A stretch of DNA of 64,000 bases from the NCBI GenBank assembly GCA_026261815.1, contig JAMPIT010000417.1:3629501-3693500 (forward strand), read 5' to 3'. The position numbers were made by a program, and so were the translations under genes. The notes beneath the pieces are model-generated. The model was not told the DNA's origin and searched no databases. It saw only the letters and a list, made by a program, of their open reading frames with translations. The DNA is from Monarcha castaneiventris obscurior (lineage: Eukaryota; Chordata; Aves; Passeriformes; Monarchidae). Each line of letters opens with the position of its first letter. The first letter of the stretch is position 1. This document shows positions 50,691 to 62,900 of this stretch, piece after piece.

Positions 50691-53600
50691 TAAAATTATT
50701 CTATGTCTCAGGAACTGAGAATCTTAGTTCTATGAAGAGTGCTGTTGAAATGCAGAAAACTGGCATCAGACGGTTCCACAATCTGCTGAGTACAAATCAC
50801 ACAAATGAAAGCTCTAGAACATGAACAATGGACCCACTTTTCAGCTTTCTGAGTTTTGAAATTATTGGAAACAAAAGATGCAACTCCCTCATGGTGATTA
50901 GATACTTAGTTAAGTGTGTAACTCCTCGCAAAAATTCCTTGTGGGAACAAAAATTGCATATGGGTTGCATGGAGAATGGATAAATCCATGGAACATAAAT
51001 CTACTGAGGTTACCTAACACACAGGAAACATCCAGGAGATACCTGGGCTTAGGAGGACCTTGGACTGCAAATATTTGAAGGCTGTAACATCCTGAAGAGG
51101 CTCCACTATGCTTTTGTTTTACAATTACACATTTCCCAAAGGCATTCATAATTGGTCAAATATGACACAGGCTAGATAAAACTTTCCTCTTACTCAGACC
51201 AACCATTTTATTTTCTGTCCTGATTTTGCTAAACTTATGAGAATTTATTCATTTGGGTATCTGACAGTTCTGATGTATTTTCAGAGTATAGCTTTGTATC
51301 TTCCTTAGACATGGCCATCTGCATTTTTCTTCTTCAAATAAATAAGTCCAAGCTCCCAGTGAATCCTCTGCATAACTCTAAGAAGATAATAAATCTCTAA
51401 TTATATAAAAATTAAAAATGGAAAAAAAAATCCTTTCAATTTATTCAACCTAACAGTTAGAGCTACATTACAATTGTAAATATGAACTGAAAAGTCATAT
51501 ATGGAATTTTTATGATCAAGTGTTAAAGCTGTAACATATAGTGTTTCTGTGGATTTTCAAAGAAATTTTGAGAGTTTTGATTTTTTTATATACAGAATTT
51601 GTACAAACAATCATTTCTACCAAAAGGTAGAAAAGCTCCTGAAAGCAAGGAAAATTTTAAATTTTTTAATTTCTAATTACAAATCAAACTAGCCACTGTA
51701 TAGAAGTTATTCAATACAGCAAAATCCAGATGCAAATATTTTATCTTGTTTTATAGTGAGATGTACTCAGTCATTCTGAAACCAGTAATGAAATAGTCTC
51801 AGATTTATTGACCAATTTCTGTGGAAAAAAGGGCTTTCAAGGCTGGAATCCAAATTCTGGGACTCATAGCATCATATCCATTTTAGGAAAAATGACAGTG
51901 GCTATTCCAGAATGAGGGAGACTTCTGTTCAGTTTTCTTCTTTCACTAAATGGCATCAAATTTTCATTTTCCACAAGAATACTACCATCAGCAATATCCT
52001 CTGCTATGTGTCATGTTTGCATTGCTCCACTAGAGCTGTTTATAAAATACGTAATTAGCTAATGAGTAAGACTGGCCCTACCCTATTTTTTGGATATTCA
52101 CCAAAGGTAAAGAAGGCTTGTTTTTCCACCACCATTTTTTTTATACAGCTTGGAACAACATAGAGAGAGGATTGTTACATCAAATGATACAAGCAGTACA
52201 ACTGGACAGCAAGGAACAGAAAAAAAAGAAAGAGATTTAATGAGTTGCATGCAAGAAAGAGAAACAAAAATTGTCTTTAATTTCAGAATGGCCTTAGGAG
52301 AAAACATGATTTTTTTTGTTACTGGCTGGTATGTAATACAGAGAGCTTTTTGTTTTTCTTAAAACTGGACATCACTAAGTATATTCAGAGGACTAAAAGT
52401 TCTTAAAAAAAAACCAGGCACATTTTGCCATTTCCTTCAGTTCAAATCATCTCACGTAGGGCTCAGAAATACAGCTGGTGAGTAGAAAGCTTTCTAAAAG
52501 ATACAAAGGAGAAGAAGCAGAAAAGCGATTAAATATGAATAAGAGGACATGAAACAGGAAAAGAAAAATAGATTGAAATGTAAGACAGAATATTCTAAAT
52601 AATGTTACAACCAGTTTAAATGCATTAATAGGGTGAAAGGAAACTGTACCACAAACAATATTGTGAGGAATTGAAGACTGAGGCATCAGTGCTCTTTGCT
52701 CATTGCCCTCATCTCGCAATGGCAATTCTTCTGACTGATAAACTGATGAAGTTTTCAAGAGCATCCCTCCAAAGCTTGGTCAATCTTATTTACAAAATGC
52801 CCAATGGAAAGGTAAGGGAACAATACAAGGCATGGTGACAGCCTAAAGACTAAAACAATTTGTCTCTGCAAATGGTCCTACTACAAGTGAAGGAGTTACT
52901 TTGCTTCCAGCTCAGTAAAAAAACCAAACCAAAACAGCAAGGGAAAGAGCTGACTAAGATGACAATCAGAAAAATATGAGTATTGTCTATAGTTAATCTG
53001 CTTCTAGAAATGGCTATGAATTGTAAAGAACACATTACAGAAAATATTTTTTCTTTTGCCCTTACATATCACGATAGTTATTACACCTGGAAAAAATGAC
53101 ATTAAATTTAGATTAATAAAATTTTTAATTATATTGATTCTAATAACTGCACTTATAACCTCAAAAGAAGGTTCTTAGAAAGTCTTTATTGACTTAATAT
53201 GGTAATACCTGTTGTTCCTTCAGGCAATCTTTTTATGATGTGATTAATTTTATTTATTCGTGATGACATCTCTCAAGGAAGAGGATGTATACAACTAAAT
53301 GAAGCGTAAAAGATTTTAATAGTTGCAAATAGACATGTACAAATGTGTATACATTGAAGTAAGCTTTACATTATGTTTTCTTCAGAGGCAAAAAAAGATT
53401 CAGAGAAATAGCTAACTCCTGAACCTGTTAGCAGCGTTCCTAAGGATCCTGAGGAAAATTTTCCCCACTTTTAGGACAGCCTCTAAAATTCTCATCTCCA
53501 GTATCATCACAGCTTTGCTCTATTTCCTACCCTCCTCCTTGCCAGACTGAGGCCTAAGAATACAAGCTTTCAAAATTAGTAAATATATCTTAAATATTAC

Positions 53601-53930
53601 AAGGGATCTTTTCCCTCTTGTATTGTCAACAGTTGCTAACTGGCTTTATTTATAGTAAGCAAATAATGTCGGTGAAAAGAGCAAATCCTGTGAATAGCCA
53701 TTTGAATAAAAGACAGGCAGGCACATGGCTCAACACATGCCTTTCCACATGTGGTCAGATGGTTCAGAATTTGATTTGAAAAGAGATAAGCTGTTCATGT
53801 CATTTCTTGTTTGATTAACACATCCAGTGCCATATCTGACAACAGGGATTTGAGACCCATCTGCAGTTTTATTACCTCAATATGCTTGCTACAAATTGTT
53901 TTCTTTTCATATTACTTTACCATTTTTTAG

Positions 53931-54081
53931 CAATCGATGCCTGCCTAGTGGGGGACATGTGAGACAGTATGTTTGGAGAGCAGGTTCACATGAACAACTA
54001 AATGGCTTTAGCCCAGATAATTCCCTTAAGCCTCATGAAAGAGTGAATGACAACACTGCAGAGGCATTACTGAAGGGCTGG
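53931..54081 (+). CDS. Candidate exon B, plus strand, weak
   Basis: A 151-nt segment after a good acceptor (TTTACCATTTTTTAG) and before a modest donor (TGG|GTAATA). One base completes a codon, followed by 50 open codons containing YVWRAGSHEQLNGFSPD and RVNDNTAEALLKGW. The composition is protein-like, but the segment stands alone: the entry phase does not fit the end of candidate A, and no intervening exon was found. Not recognised. A remnant of an old mobile element or retrocopy is as likely as a live exon. Confidence 0.25.
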
Positions 54082-56014
54082 GTAATACTGTCATGAACTT
54101 TAAGTTGGAATAATACGGCTAATTCCAAGGAGATTTTTAAGAGCAGGTGGCATGAGATTTAGGGGCATGTTGTATCTAATGCTTCATGCAAGCACTAGCA
54201 CACACTAGTGTCTTGAAAAAAGATATACTGTTTTTGACTGGAAAACCAGGAATTGGATTCATCCACAGCTTTCCAGGTATTGCCTCAGAAGATCTTTCTG
54301 CCACCAGATTTTTGGACATGTTGAGACATTTGTAACGCTGAGATGTAATTACAATGAGCTTCATGAAATATGCTGCTTTGAAACTGGATAGTGCAAAGAC
54401 AATAATAGTTAACAAAGAGAAGTTTATAATATTAATAATCCCTAAATTTTTCTGTTCCCTGTGGGACAGGCTGTGTCTTGCCTTGGATAACTGTGAAAAG
54501 GCTGAAATTAGAAGCAGCAAAAAGAAGGGCAACATAAGGAGACCTGAACATGCTGCATCTGCTGGACAAGTTAATTAGAAGAAAAAATAAACTGTATGAG
54601 ACAGTACTGAGTATGATCCCCAGTAGCAGTTCCTGGAATAGCTCTACTATATCTTACTAATTGCACTCAGTTGAACTTAGCTATAAATTATAGGGAAAAA
54701 ACATATAATCTTCACAGATGAAAAGGTTAGAATTAATGTGTTTTGAAGAATGCCTTGACAGAATTTGTTGCATTGTAATCAAGAAGATGATGAGGAAAAT
54801 TAAAAACCAGAGAAAAGAGGGCCTGAATTTTACCTTCAAAGGCATTTCAACTGGAAAAGAGTTCTCAGCCAATTGGTTGAAACAGGTTGGTACAGACTGG
54901 TAATACCAGTTTTTTCAGATATTCCCTCACTGGATGTACAGGTGTCCATAAAGAGGAGATGAGAATGCTTGTGCCGGTTTTGGCACCCCAAGACAATGCT
55001 TTATCTAACAAAATTTGTAGATTATTCTTATTTCATTGCAAGCCAATATTTCCCCCTTTTCCTGTCATTGGAAAACCACGTATTCTTCTGCTAATTAGTG
55101 AGGTATTGTAAATAAAGACAGCATACCATGAACTTGCATACAGCACACCTAAAAACTGCTCTGGCAATAAAAGTTATTTTCTTTTTCTTTGTATTCCTTT
55201 CATTTTGTATTTCACTTCTAATGATTTCAAAACTTTTTGTAATTGAAGAAACAAGGCTTGAAAGAATCTACATAGACATTACAGTTTGATCTTTTCATAT
55301 CAGCTCTTAATAAGTTAAATACTTGACTGAGAAAGTAATGTTGACAAATATGTGACCTACTTTGAAGATCACCTTTGTTATTGTCACCTAAAGAAACATT
55401 CCTGCAGCAGAATAAGTTCTAACTGTATCTAAGAATGCAGCATAGCCAAGAATTTTAGGCCAGATCTCTGAAACAAGTTTCTAGTTCTAATAGGCTGTAT
55501 TTCTTGATGCTCTCAAAAGAGAAAGACAAAACTGCAAGTTTCAAGCTTTTAGGGCTGCTCTTGCTTCTGAAATAGGGCTTGTAAGAGAGAATGATTTCAT
55601 CAGATATGTACTACAAAGAAAGATCTGAAGACACTTATAGAAGAAATCAAAGGTGTGAGTCAAATATAACTTCTTCAAAAGTAGAAGAGAAAAAATTGTA
55701 GTCTACATGTTAAAGATAAAATTTTTGAATTGTACATTCTGTGGTGTTTTAAGGAAAAATGTAGCCTTCTTAGACGAATTAAATAATGTCTCTCACAGTG
55801 AGAGGACATGGCATATAAAAGCACTAACAGCTGTTTGAGGTCCTCTCCAGTGGAGATGGGGTTTCTAACTAAGAGATAAACTCAGTAAATACTGCTCAGT
55901 ACCACAACAAGATGAGAGAAAAACTATATCTTCTTTTACAATAAATGGCATACTGAATTTACTGAAAATGTACAGATTTTCATGGACTGAAAATAAAAAT
56001 TGTAATGAGATTAC

Positions 56015-56077
56015 CTTCAGACATCTGCTGACATTTTTGCTGCACACACGAATCTGAGTACAGACCTATTTTGTGAT
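56015..56077 (-). CDS. Exon 2 of the chain, 63-nt symmetric exon
   Basis: Short coding exon of 63 nt on the minus strand. The acceptor is strong (TTCTGTTTCAG above 56077) and the donor is GAAG|GTAATC at 56014-56009. It starts with two nucleotides (AT) that complete a codon begun by the G left over from exon 1, giving Asp. It then encodes 20 codons, HKIGLYSD through CQQMSE, and again leaves one G. Phase is therefore 1 in and 1 out, so the exon can be included or skipped without changing the downstream frame. The peptide has two Cys and a Gln-rich stretch; no domain is recognised. It is too short to stand out as an open frame, and the case rests on strong splice sites and exact phase agreement with both neighbours. 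Confidence 0.6.
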
Positions 56078-56887
56078 CTGAAACAGAACGAGAACCTCTG
56101 CAGAACTGTCTTTTTAATTTCATGGCCCAATTATACTCAGGACAAGAAGACATAATGAAATTATATGGGTTAGAGAAAGATCCATTATTCTGACTGATAA
56201 AGCAAAAATGAAAAAGAAAATCATCCAGACTGACAATTTCAGCTACTAGTGCTGGTAGCTGATGCTACCAAAATGGCCACAATTTTGTTGCCTACAATCT
56301 TTAAGATTTACAGTTTCAAGAGAACTTGAGGGATGTAGAAAACAAGGCAGAGAGATCTATGTTAGACAGGCATTTCCCTGAAAGCCCAGGCTGCCCTCTC
56401 CTGGAGTGAATTATCTTGCACATCTGTGGTCTTAGCTCATGGTCAAAGTTGCATGAGGAACATCTCACAAACAACCACCTGATCATCAGGTATTTAATTT
56501 TTCATTTGTGTTATCTTACAGAACACCTATTAACATGTATTCAGATGATCAAGAAAATTACATACATCTTGCCAGGATGGAGATACACACAGAAATTACT
56601 TCCCTGTGCAATGAAATGGTCTCACTTATAGTATAGTAACTTAATATACTACTATGTGTAGTAGCTGACATTACTAGGATGCACTGGCCTCCAACTTGGG
56701 GTGAAGTTCAATGCTACGAAAGCATGACCATTCACTGGGAATTCGAGAATGCTTCTCTGATGTCATTGATCTAGCTCCAGATAAAGCCCTGAAAACAGGT
56801 CACACCAAAGCTGCATCCTCATACTCTGCCCTACACATACTGGAGTGAGAAGTGCTCCCATCAACTTGTTGCACGTTCTTCCACCAG

Positions 56888-57057
56888 TTAAAGTTCAAAA
56901 CAAAGGACAGAACCTTTATCCTTACCTCCGACAACCTGATATTAAGGTATCTCGTGCCATCCATGCATGCAACATGACATGGTTTGTTAAGTCTACAAGG
57001 CCATCTGATGCCAAAGCTGAAGCATATATTTACCATGGTATGTGGCCTGTTCTCCAG
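56888..57057 (+). pseudogene. Candidate exon C or pseudogene fragment, plus strand, weak
   Basis: A 170-nt open segment between an acceptor-like TTCTTCCACCAG and a CAG|GTAATT donor-like site. It encodes about 56 codons including NLYPYLRQPDIKVSRAIHAC and KSTRPSDAKAEAYIYHG. Just upstream, at about 56715-56845, a different frame reads protein-like (SLGIRECFSDVIDLAPDKAL) until a TGA. Coding-like text in two frames separated by a stop and a frame change is what a decayed retrocopy would look like. The minus strand is also open here, but its phase does not fit the neighbouring minus-strand exons. Parent gene not recognised. Confidence 0.25.
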
Positions 57058-59230
57058 GTAATTGATCAGAAATGTTGTCGTATGATGTCATTCAGATAAT
57101 ATATAGCTGATATATAGAGTTCAGTGTTTTTCTATTTGATAGAAATACACTTCTTAAAAATTGGGACCCCTGTTTCAAATCAGGGGATGTAGAGAATTAA
57201 CAAACACCAAGAGTAAAACTGCAATCCCCAAACATAAAAAGGGGTTGATTCTTCTTTGTTAGCAGACTACTGAGGTAAAGGTAAAATTATGAAGACTTTA
57301 GAATCAGAATAATTATTTTGTTGTATTCATCTCTCACTTTTATCTGAATGATAATGAATCATTGCAAATTTCCTGATGAAAAAATAAAAAGCACTGAAAT
57401 TGAGTAGGGAAATACTAATGCCTTATTTGGATGGAAGTCTCTGATTTAGAAATCCTGTAAAAAGCATTTTAATTGTTTCACTCAAATGCACACAAATCCT
57501 CAATTACTATTAAACTAAACATTCTTTTAAGATGCAGATCTTCCATGAATTTTCAGATTATATTTAGGTCATGTGATGAATTGTACTTGTCACTGTAGAT
57601 CTCGAAAAGGAACAAGGAACCTTCCAGTGAAACACAGCTAGCTAAAGCACAGAAAAGCTGTAGCAGAACACTGAACACTGTTTCTGCTGCTGCTTGCTGA
57701 CCATTATTATTGAAGGTTCAGCTTTTAACACTTTAGATCAGGGACATGCCTTCCAAGAGAGACAATTTTGATCTGTTCTTTCCAGATTTTGTTATTCCCT
57801 TTCCACATTAGTACTCCTTGTCTCTTGCAGTGTTACCGTGCATCATCTATCAATAAGGAGTAGAACTAAATGACCGAAATAAAATGTTGGTTTTTTCCAT
57901 GCAGGCTAATATTGTGTCTAATATGATCCTGTATATTACTTAAATAATTCTAGGATACCAGCTGAGAATGGAAGGTGGAACTGTAATTTTACTATAATTG
58001 ATTTAATAATGGTAAATTAATGATTTATGGATGGTAAAATGTACTACTGAAATGCTTGTAGAAGATGTCCTGAACTTCAGTCATTTTGCATGTTATTTTT
58101 TCTAAGCTTTCTAGGCAGAGACAAGAGGAAATTCAGCTTTCACTCAATCCATAAATGAAATCATCCACAAATTAGAAATACAAAATTCTAATAAGCGTGA
58201 CCTTATAGTCCCAATCTCAGACGAAATTAAATGTAGTAATTAGAAGTTACTGAGTGTACTCCATTGTAAATTTAACCAAAGAAGATAAGAGTCAAGCGAA
58301 TCCAGATACTATGAAGAACTATGACAGAACTGCACAACTGCAGAAATATGGAAAAGTTAATTGTGAAATGTCAGCAAATTTTCTTTCCATTTTCTTATCT
58401 TTGCTTTTAAACATCAAGAAATATTTAGTATCATTCAACTACCCAGCATAAATTTGTAATTGCTGAAAAGAATTTACACTAACAACAGAAAACAACCAAA
58501 ACCTAAAGAGTCAAATGACCCCAGACCTAGGAATAAATGATACCATTAAAATTAATCATTTCTAGTTAAGTTTGAAAATATTTACTATATCCATCATATA
58601 AACACATTCTCTTAGTTTCAGAGTTAGTGACACATATTGTCTTTGTTTATATTATATTCCAAAAAACCAGTATTAGTAATTTCTGATCATTTTAACTCTC
58701 TCTTTATTAAAGAAAATAGGATTTCTCACTCTTATTTCACAATAGTTCCCTAACAATAGAGTTTTCTATCAATCCAGCTATGAAAATATTTTTTTTATCT
58801 TTTAAAAGCAATACTTTTCAGACTTTTTAAACTCTACCAATTAGGAATGAAGAGGATTCATCTCACTTCAAGACCAATGCTACAAAAGCCAATTGATAAT
58901 TGAACTGAATTTCAACATTTGTGTTATTTTTATTTTACAGTAATCTTCTCTTATTTATATTTTAAATACAGTATCCCTCTAAAACTTGATCTGCAGATCC
59001 CATAAACTAGCTACCAAAGATATTTGTTTCAATACATCAGCTTCCCAAATATTATGCCCTTCTGCTACAAGTTTAGCCTCTATAAAGCAATTTGCATATG
59101 GAATTTGAAGGGACAAAGCCAAATGCTTGGTTTACTGAAAATTTCCCATTCCAGAAGTTCTGACCTGTGAAAAAGGATATACTTTAATCCTTTTTATAGC
59201 ATTTTCATTATGTAAATCTCTACTTGCAGA

Positions 59231-59260
59231 TAACCTTCCCCGTTGTAACCTTCCCCGTTA
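59231..59260. repeat. 15-bp tandem duplication
   Basis: Two adjacent units of TAACCTTCCCCGTT plus one variable base, identical in the first 14 positions. It lies in the intron between exons 1 and 2, about 0.5 kb from exon 1. Confidence 0.9.
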
Positions 59261-59776
59261 CAATCACACTATCATTCTATTCAACTCTTATCATCAGAGC
59301 AACTACACTGAAGTTTTACTTTAAAGAATCTCATTACTACTGCAGAAACAACCTGCAGTAACAGGTTTCTTAGAAAGCTTCTCTTCCTCATCTTTACTGG
59401 TGGTTACATAATGATTTCTAATTACATTTTTTCAACTTAAAATTCTTATTGGAGTATAATGACCACACAATGATGAAAGTAGATGTACGAATCATCATAA
59501 TTTCAAAAGCTACAATGCCTAAATTCTAGGCACGGCTGGGAAAAAAAAAGGCTTTGTTTATCCAAAATATAATATTCAGGGGAAAAGTATGTTTCATAAT
59601 ACTAGTCATAATACTGGAACTCTTTGTAGAGGAGTAGAAAAAAATCAGGAATAATTCTGTGTGTTTAGGATAAATGTATTTTACTACCAAAGACAACAGC
59701 AATTCCAACTTAAACCCAAAGACCTAAAGTTTTATAAAACTTTGTTGACAGACAAAGTAAGCTTTTTTTTCTGTAC

Positions 59777-59957
59777 CTGGAAGTTCTTTCTCTTCAAGAG
59801 TGTATTCCAGAGGTCCAAGGGAATAATTAGCTGGACTGATTGCAGGAGTAGAAATAAAACTTGCACAGCCGATGGATGGGTTGATTTCAAAATAATTGTG
59901 GCTGTGATTCATTCGGTGAAATTCCAGAGAAGATACTATGGATGTACGTTGCTTTGG
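59777..59957 (-). CDS. Exon 1 of the visible chain, unrecognised spliced gene
   Basis: Internal coding exon of 181 nt on the minus strand. The acceptor is a pyrimidine-rich stretch ending TTATAG just above 59957; the donor is G|GTACAG at 59776-59771. It enters in phase 0 and encodes 60 complete codons, starting PKQRTSIVSS and ending LEEKELP, plus one leftover G. The other two frames after the acceptor hit stops; this one is open. The peptide is polar with several Ser, Asn, His and Tyr, contains NYFEINPS and SPANYSLGPLEY, and has no signal peptide or membrane segment. The leftover G joins in frame both to the 63-nt exon at 56015-56077 and directly to the 581-nt exon at 18515-19095. Upstream exons must lie beyond the window or were missed. 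Family not recognised; exon status is inferred from splice sites, frame and phase agreement. Confidence 0.72.
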
Positions 59958-62900
59958 CTATAAGAAAAACAGAAGTTTGGCATGAAAAATACAGACTTTT
60001 TGTACAGTTTTCATTACTTGACATTTAATAAACCTATCTTTCTCTGTTTTTACTGTTTTTATTTGGCTCAAAGGTTATACTAGTAAAAATTATTTCATAT
60101 GACAAGCTGTGATGTGTAGAGATAATTTCCTTCCAAAATCTGGATGAATCTTTATTAGAAAAAACGCACGTCTTCATTCTAATCAATTTAATTCAACATC
60201 AAATAAGCTTTTACAGCGTTGCATATAATAATTGCAATCAACTTTTGATAAGAAAGGGAGCTCTTCACCAGCTGCATTGCTGGGCACATCTTGCAAAACA
60301 ATTAGAGCGCTGATGCCTGTATAATGAAATTTACTAAATAATATCAAGTGCCCACCACTCGAAAGCCACCCTCTGCTGTTTATTCCATTTATGAATATGC
60401 CTCAAATATTCAAAGACTGGAATGTCTGGAAGCTTAAGGGAAAAGTGTCAGCTTCAAAAACATACATGAAAATCAAACTTTCTGCATGAGTTTTCATGGA
60501 ACAGTTAAAAAACTTGGTACTCCTTTATTTCAAATATTGACTTTTGAAGCAAACCTCTGAGCAGACCCCACTTAATGGTTGTGCTTTGGATTGCAGATCA
60601 GTTTCAGAGCATGAGAAACTCATTTCTTTTGGGTGGATCCACACCATCAGGAGTACCAATTAAATCTATATAGTGTGATCATCAGGTCAGCAACAACTTT
60701 TTCACTACATGGACTTGTTCCCATTGCACTGCACTGCTTACTAGTACAGACATAACCTTAGTGCTCAGTATAATGGGTTTTAAGCCACAGACCACTGCTG
60801 GTTTGCAATGCAATGCTAAATAGTCTGCTGCAACACTCATTTGGTTCCATACCCAAAATACCCTAAACCCACGATGCTCCTTGCTGTTTCCAGATCAATG
60901 ACCTGAAAAACTAAACATTTCCAAAACAAAGGAGGCCCTGCATCCTCACTTATAGCTGTCTGTATATTTATTTCACAACAGAGAAAAACATCTCAGGAAA
61001 TGCCGCCTTAGAAAACCAAACTTGGACAAAAATAGGAAAAAGAGAGTGAAAGATGCTTTATCTCCTCGTTCTAGCATGTTAGGCTTAACAGGTCAGAATA
61101 TTTGTAAGGGTCAAGAATTTGTTCCTTATTGGTGTTAAGACCTAATTACTACCTGTGGGAGCATAAAGATCTTCCTTGGACCATGAAAGTATTCATCTTA
61201 CTTACAACTACCTGTTAAAATACAACCTATCCCAGTGGAGTAATTTTCAAATGTTTTTTGGTCTATTTAATTTTTAGGTTACAAGTCCTGTAATGCTTGT
61301 GTTATAAATACCAAACCAGGCTGTTTTCGCTAAAAATTCACTCTTTCTATTGGAATGTCAGACAGAAAAATTCAGTAGAATTAGGTCTTTATAATGTTGA
61401 TTATTTCTTAAAGTTGTGTTAGGCACCATGTAAATTAACTGTGTCCTGTTAAAACAGAGAAAAAAGGGAAATTTGGGCAATCATCTGGAACTCATCTATG
61501 GTCTATTGAGGGGGCTTACTTTCTTTAATAATTTAAACCAGTCTCTGCTTTGAAAGCCTGACTCCTAGGTCTAGTAATTTCATGGGAGAGTTCAATGAAC
61601 AGGGACAGACTCCAACATCAAACAGTATGGTTGAAAGTCATTGTTTGGGATCTGAGCCAAAATAACTCTCAGATCAGACCAAAAAAATTCATGCGTATTA
61701 ATTAAATCTAAATGGAACACTTTTGCTAGGCAAAAGATCCATGAATGACCTAATTATTTCTAAAACTGAAGAAGATTTCTGGTCATTTAGAAGTCTGCTT
61801 GTGGCCCTTTCCCAAGCAATGGTGTCTTTGCAGATTTGCAGGACTTCAACTCCTGAGTTGAAAAGGGGACATTTCAATTACCATGAGGTGTGGTATCTGA
61901 TGATTCTTAAACTGAGACAGTTCCTGCCTAAATGGGCAGCTGGAATGGTCCAGCTTTGTCTCCCAAAGCAGCTCCAAAGGCAACTGCCCTGGCCTTTGTC
62001 TAGTCAGGCCTCCAGCCACTGTTTTGACTATGTGCCCCTTTCTTGGAGGCAGAATAGCAGCATCTGATACACCATTTGGCCTTTCACTGTCTTATTTTGG
62101 ACTTGGGCATTATTATCATTATTGATTCAGAGAAATGTGTCTCAGTTTAATATGCCTTTCCAATCTAAGGCTTCTGCAGAGAACCTCACTCAAACTCCAG
62201 TACTCTACAGCATTACACTGTTGCTATACTGTTTGGGGTTAACAAGGTCCACTCGTCAACAGAGGCCAATAATTTTTCTACATAATTAGGAATCCAGCAT
62301 CTAAGCTTTTGTGCTAACTAACAAACTAGAGGAACTAGAGGAATCTTTTGCACTTTTGCTGTGTCCTGTAAAATGTTATGCTGTTAAAGTACACTAATTG
62401 TTCATTAATATATGCTATGAGAGACTCAGTAAACCAGTTTAAGTGCAGCTCTCTGCCTTTATCTCCCTAGAGTACGAGTTGCACAAAGAAAACCCCACAA
62501 AAAACCCAGTAGAAATGAATCAATCTTTTTTCTACAGTTAGGATTAGATTCCATTCCAGATTTGAACAACTAAATTTCCAGCATAGCTATACCCTAGTTA
62601 TTTAGGCTCCCATAGCAGTCACTTGAGATCTAGTCAATAAAATCAAGATCCAGTCAATACCATCAAGAGTTCAGAGAACAATTCACCTCACCCCAGTCCC
62701 ATTGGTATTAATTCCCTTGCCTAATGCAGGTATCTACCATCACTGCAGATTCCTTAGGGCATCCCACCTGGCCTCCAGCTGCCATTCAGAAGAGTGCAGG
62801 TCTCCCCTATACATGTCCTGTACAAGACTTGACAGCCTCCACGTGCATTTCAGAGACATCTCTATAGCACCTCAAATGACATTAAATTCCTACTTTTAAG

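Larger units (their letters stand above)
19096..56014 (-). other. Long intron between exons 2 and 3 (36.9 kb)
   Basis: No further minus-strand exon with compatible phase could be supported here. The interval holds CR1 fragments near 21.7, 22.5, 31.4-32.0, 38.4-38.7 and 49.3-49.6 kb, a tRNA-derived SINE at 50.5 kb, microsatellites, a local duplicate pair at 29.8 and 30.7 kb, and two plus-strand exon candidates at 48.26-48.38 and 53.93-54.08 kb. The long stretches 22.7-29.7, 32.7-38.4 and 38.8-48.2 kb are AT-rich with only scattered short open frames; I see no gene in them. Confidence 0.55.
56078..59776 (-). other. Intron between exons 1 and 2 (3.7 kb)
   Basis: Bounded by a GTACAG donor and a TTCTGTTTCAG acceptor. 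It contains the weak plus-strand exon or pseudogene candidate at 56888-57057, a 15-bp tandem duplication at 59231-59260 and one copy of a 21-bp sequence also found at 37165. The rest is AT-rich with nothing recognisable. Confidence 0.6.

Noticed and set aside
56800..57036. Minus-strand open frame with a GTAAGG donor
   Set aside because: Its entry phase does not fit the exons on either side, and the frames that would fit contain stops.
61723..62067. 114-codon plus-strand open frame
   Set aside because: No splice signals, recognisable domain or conserved motif.
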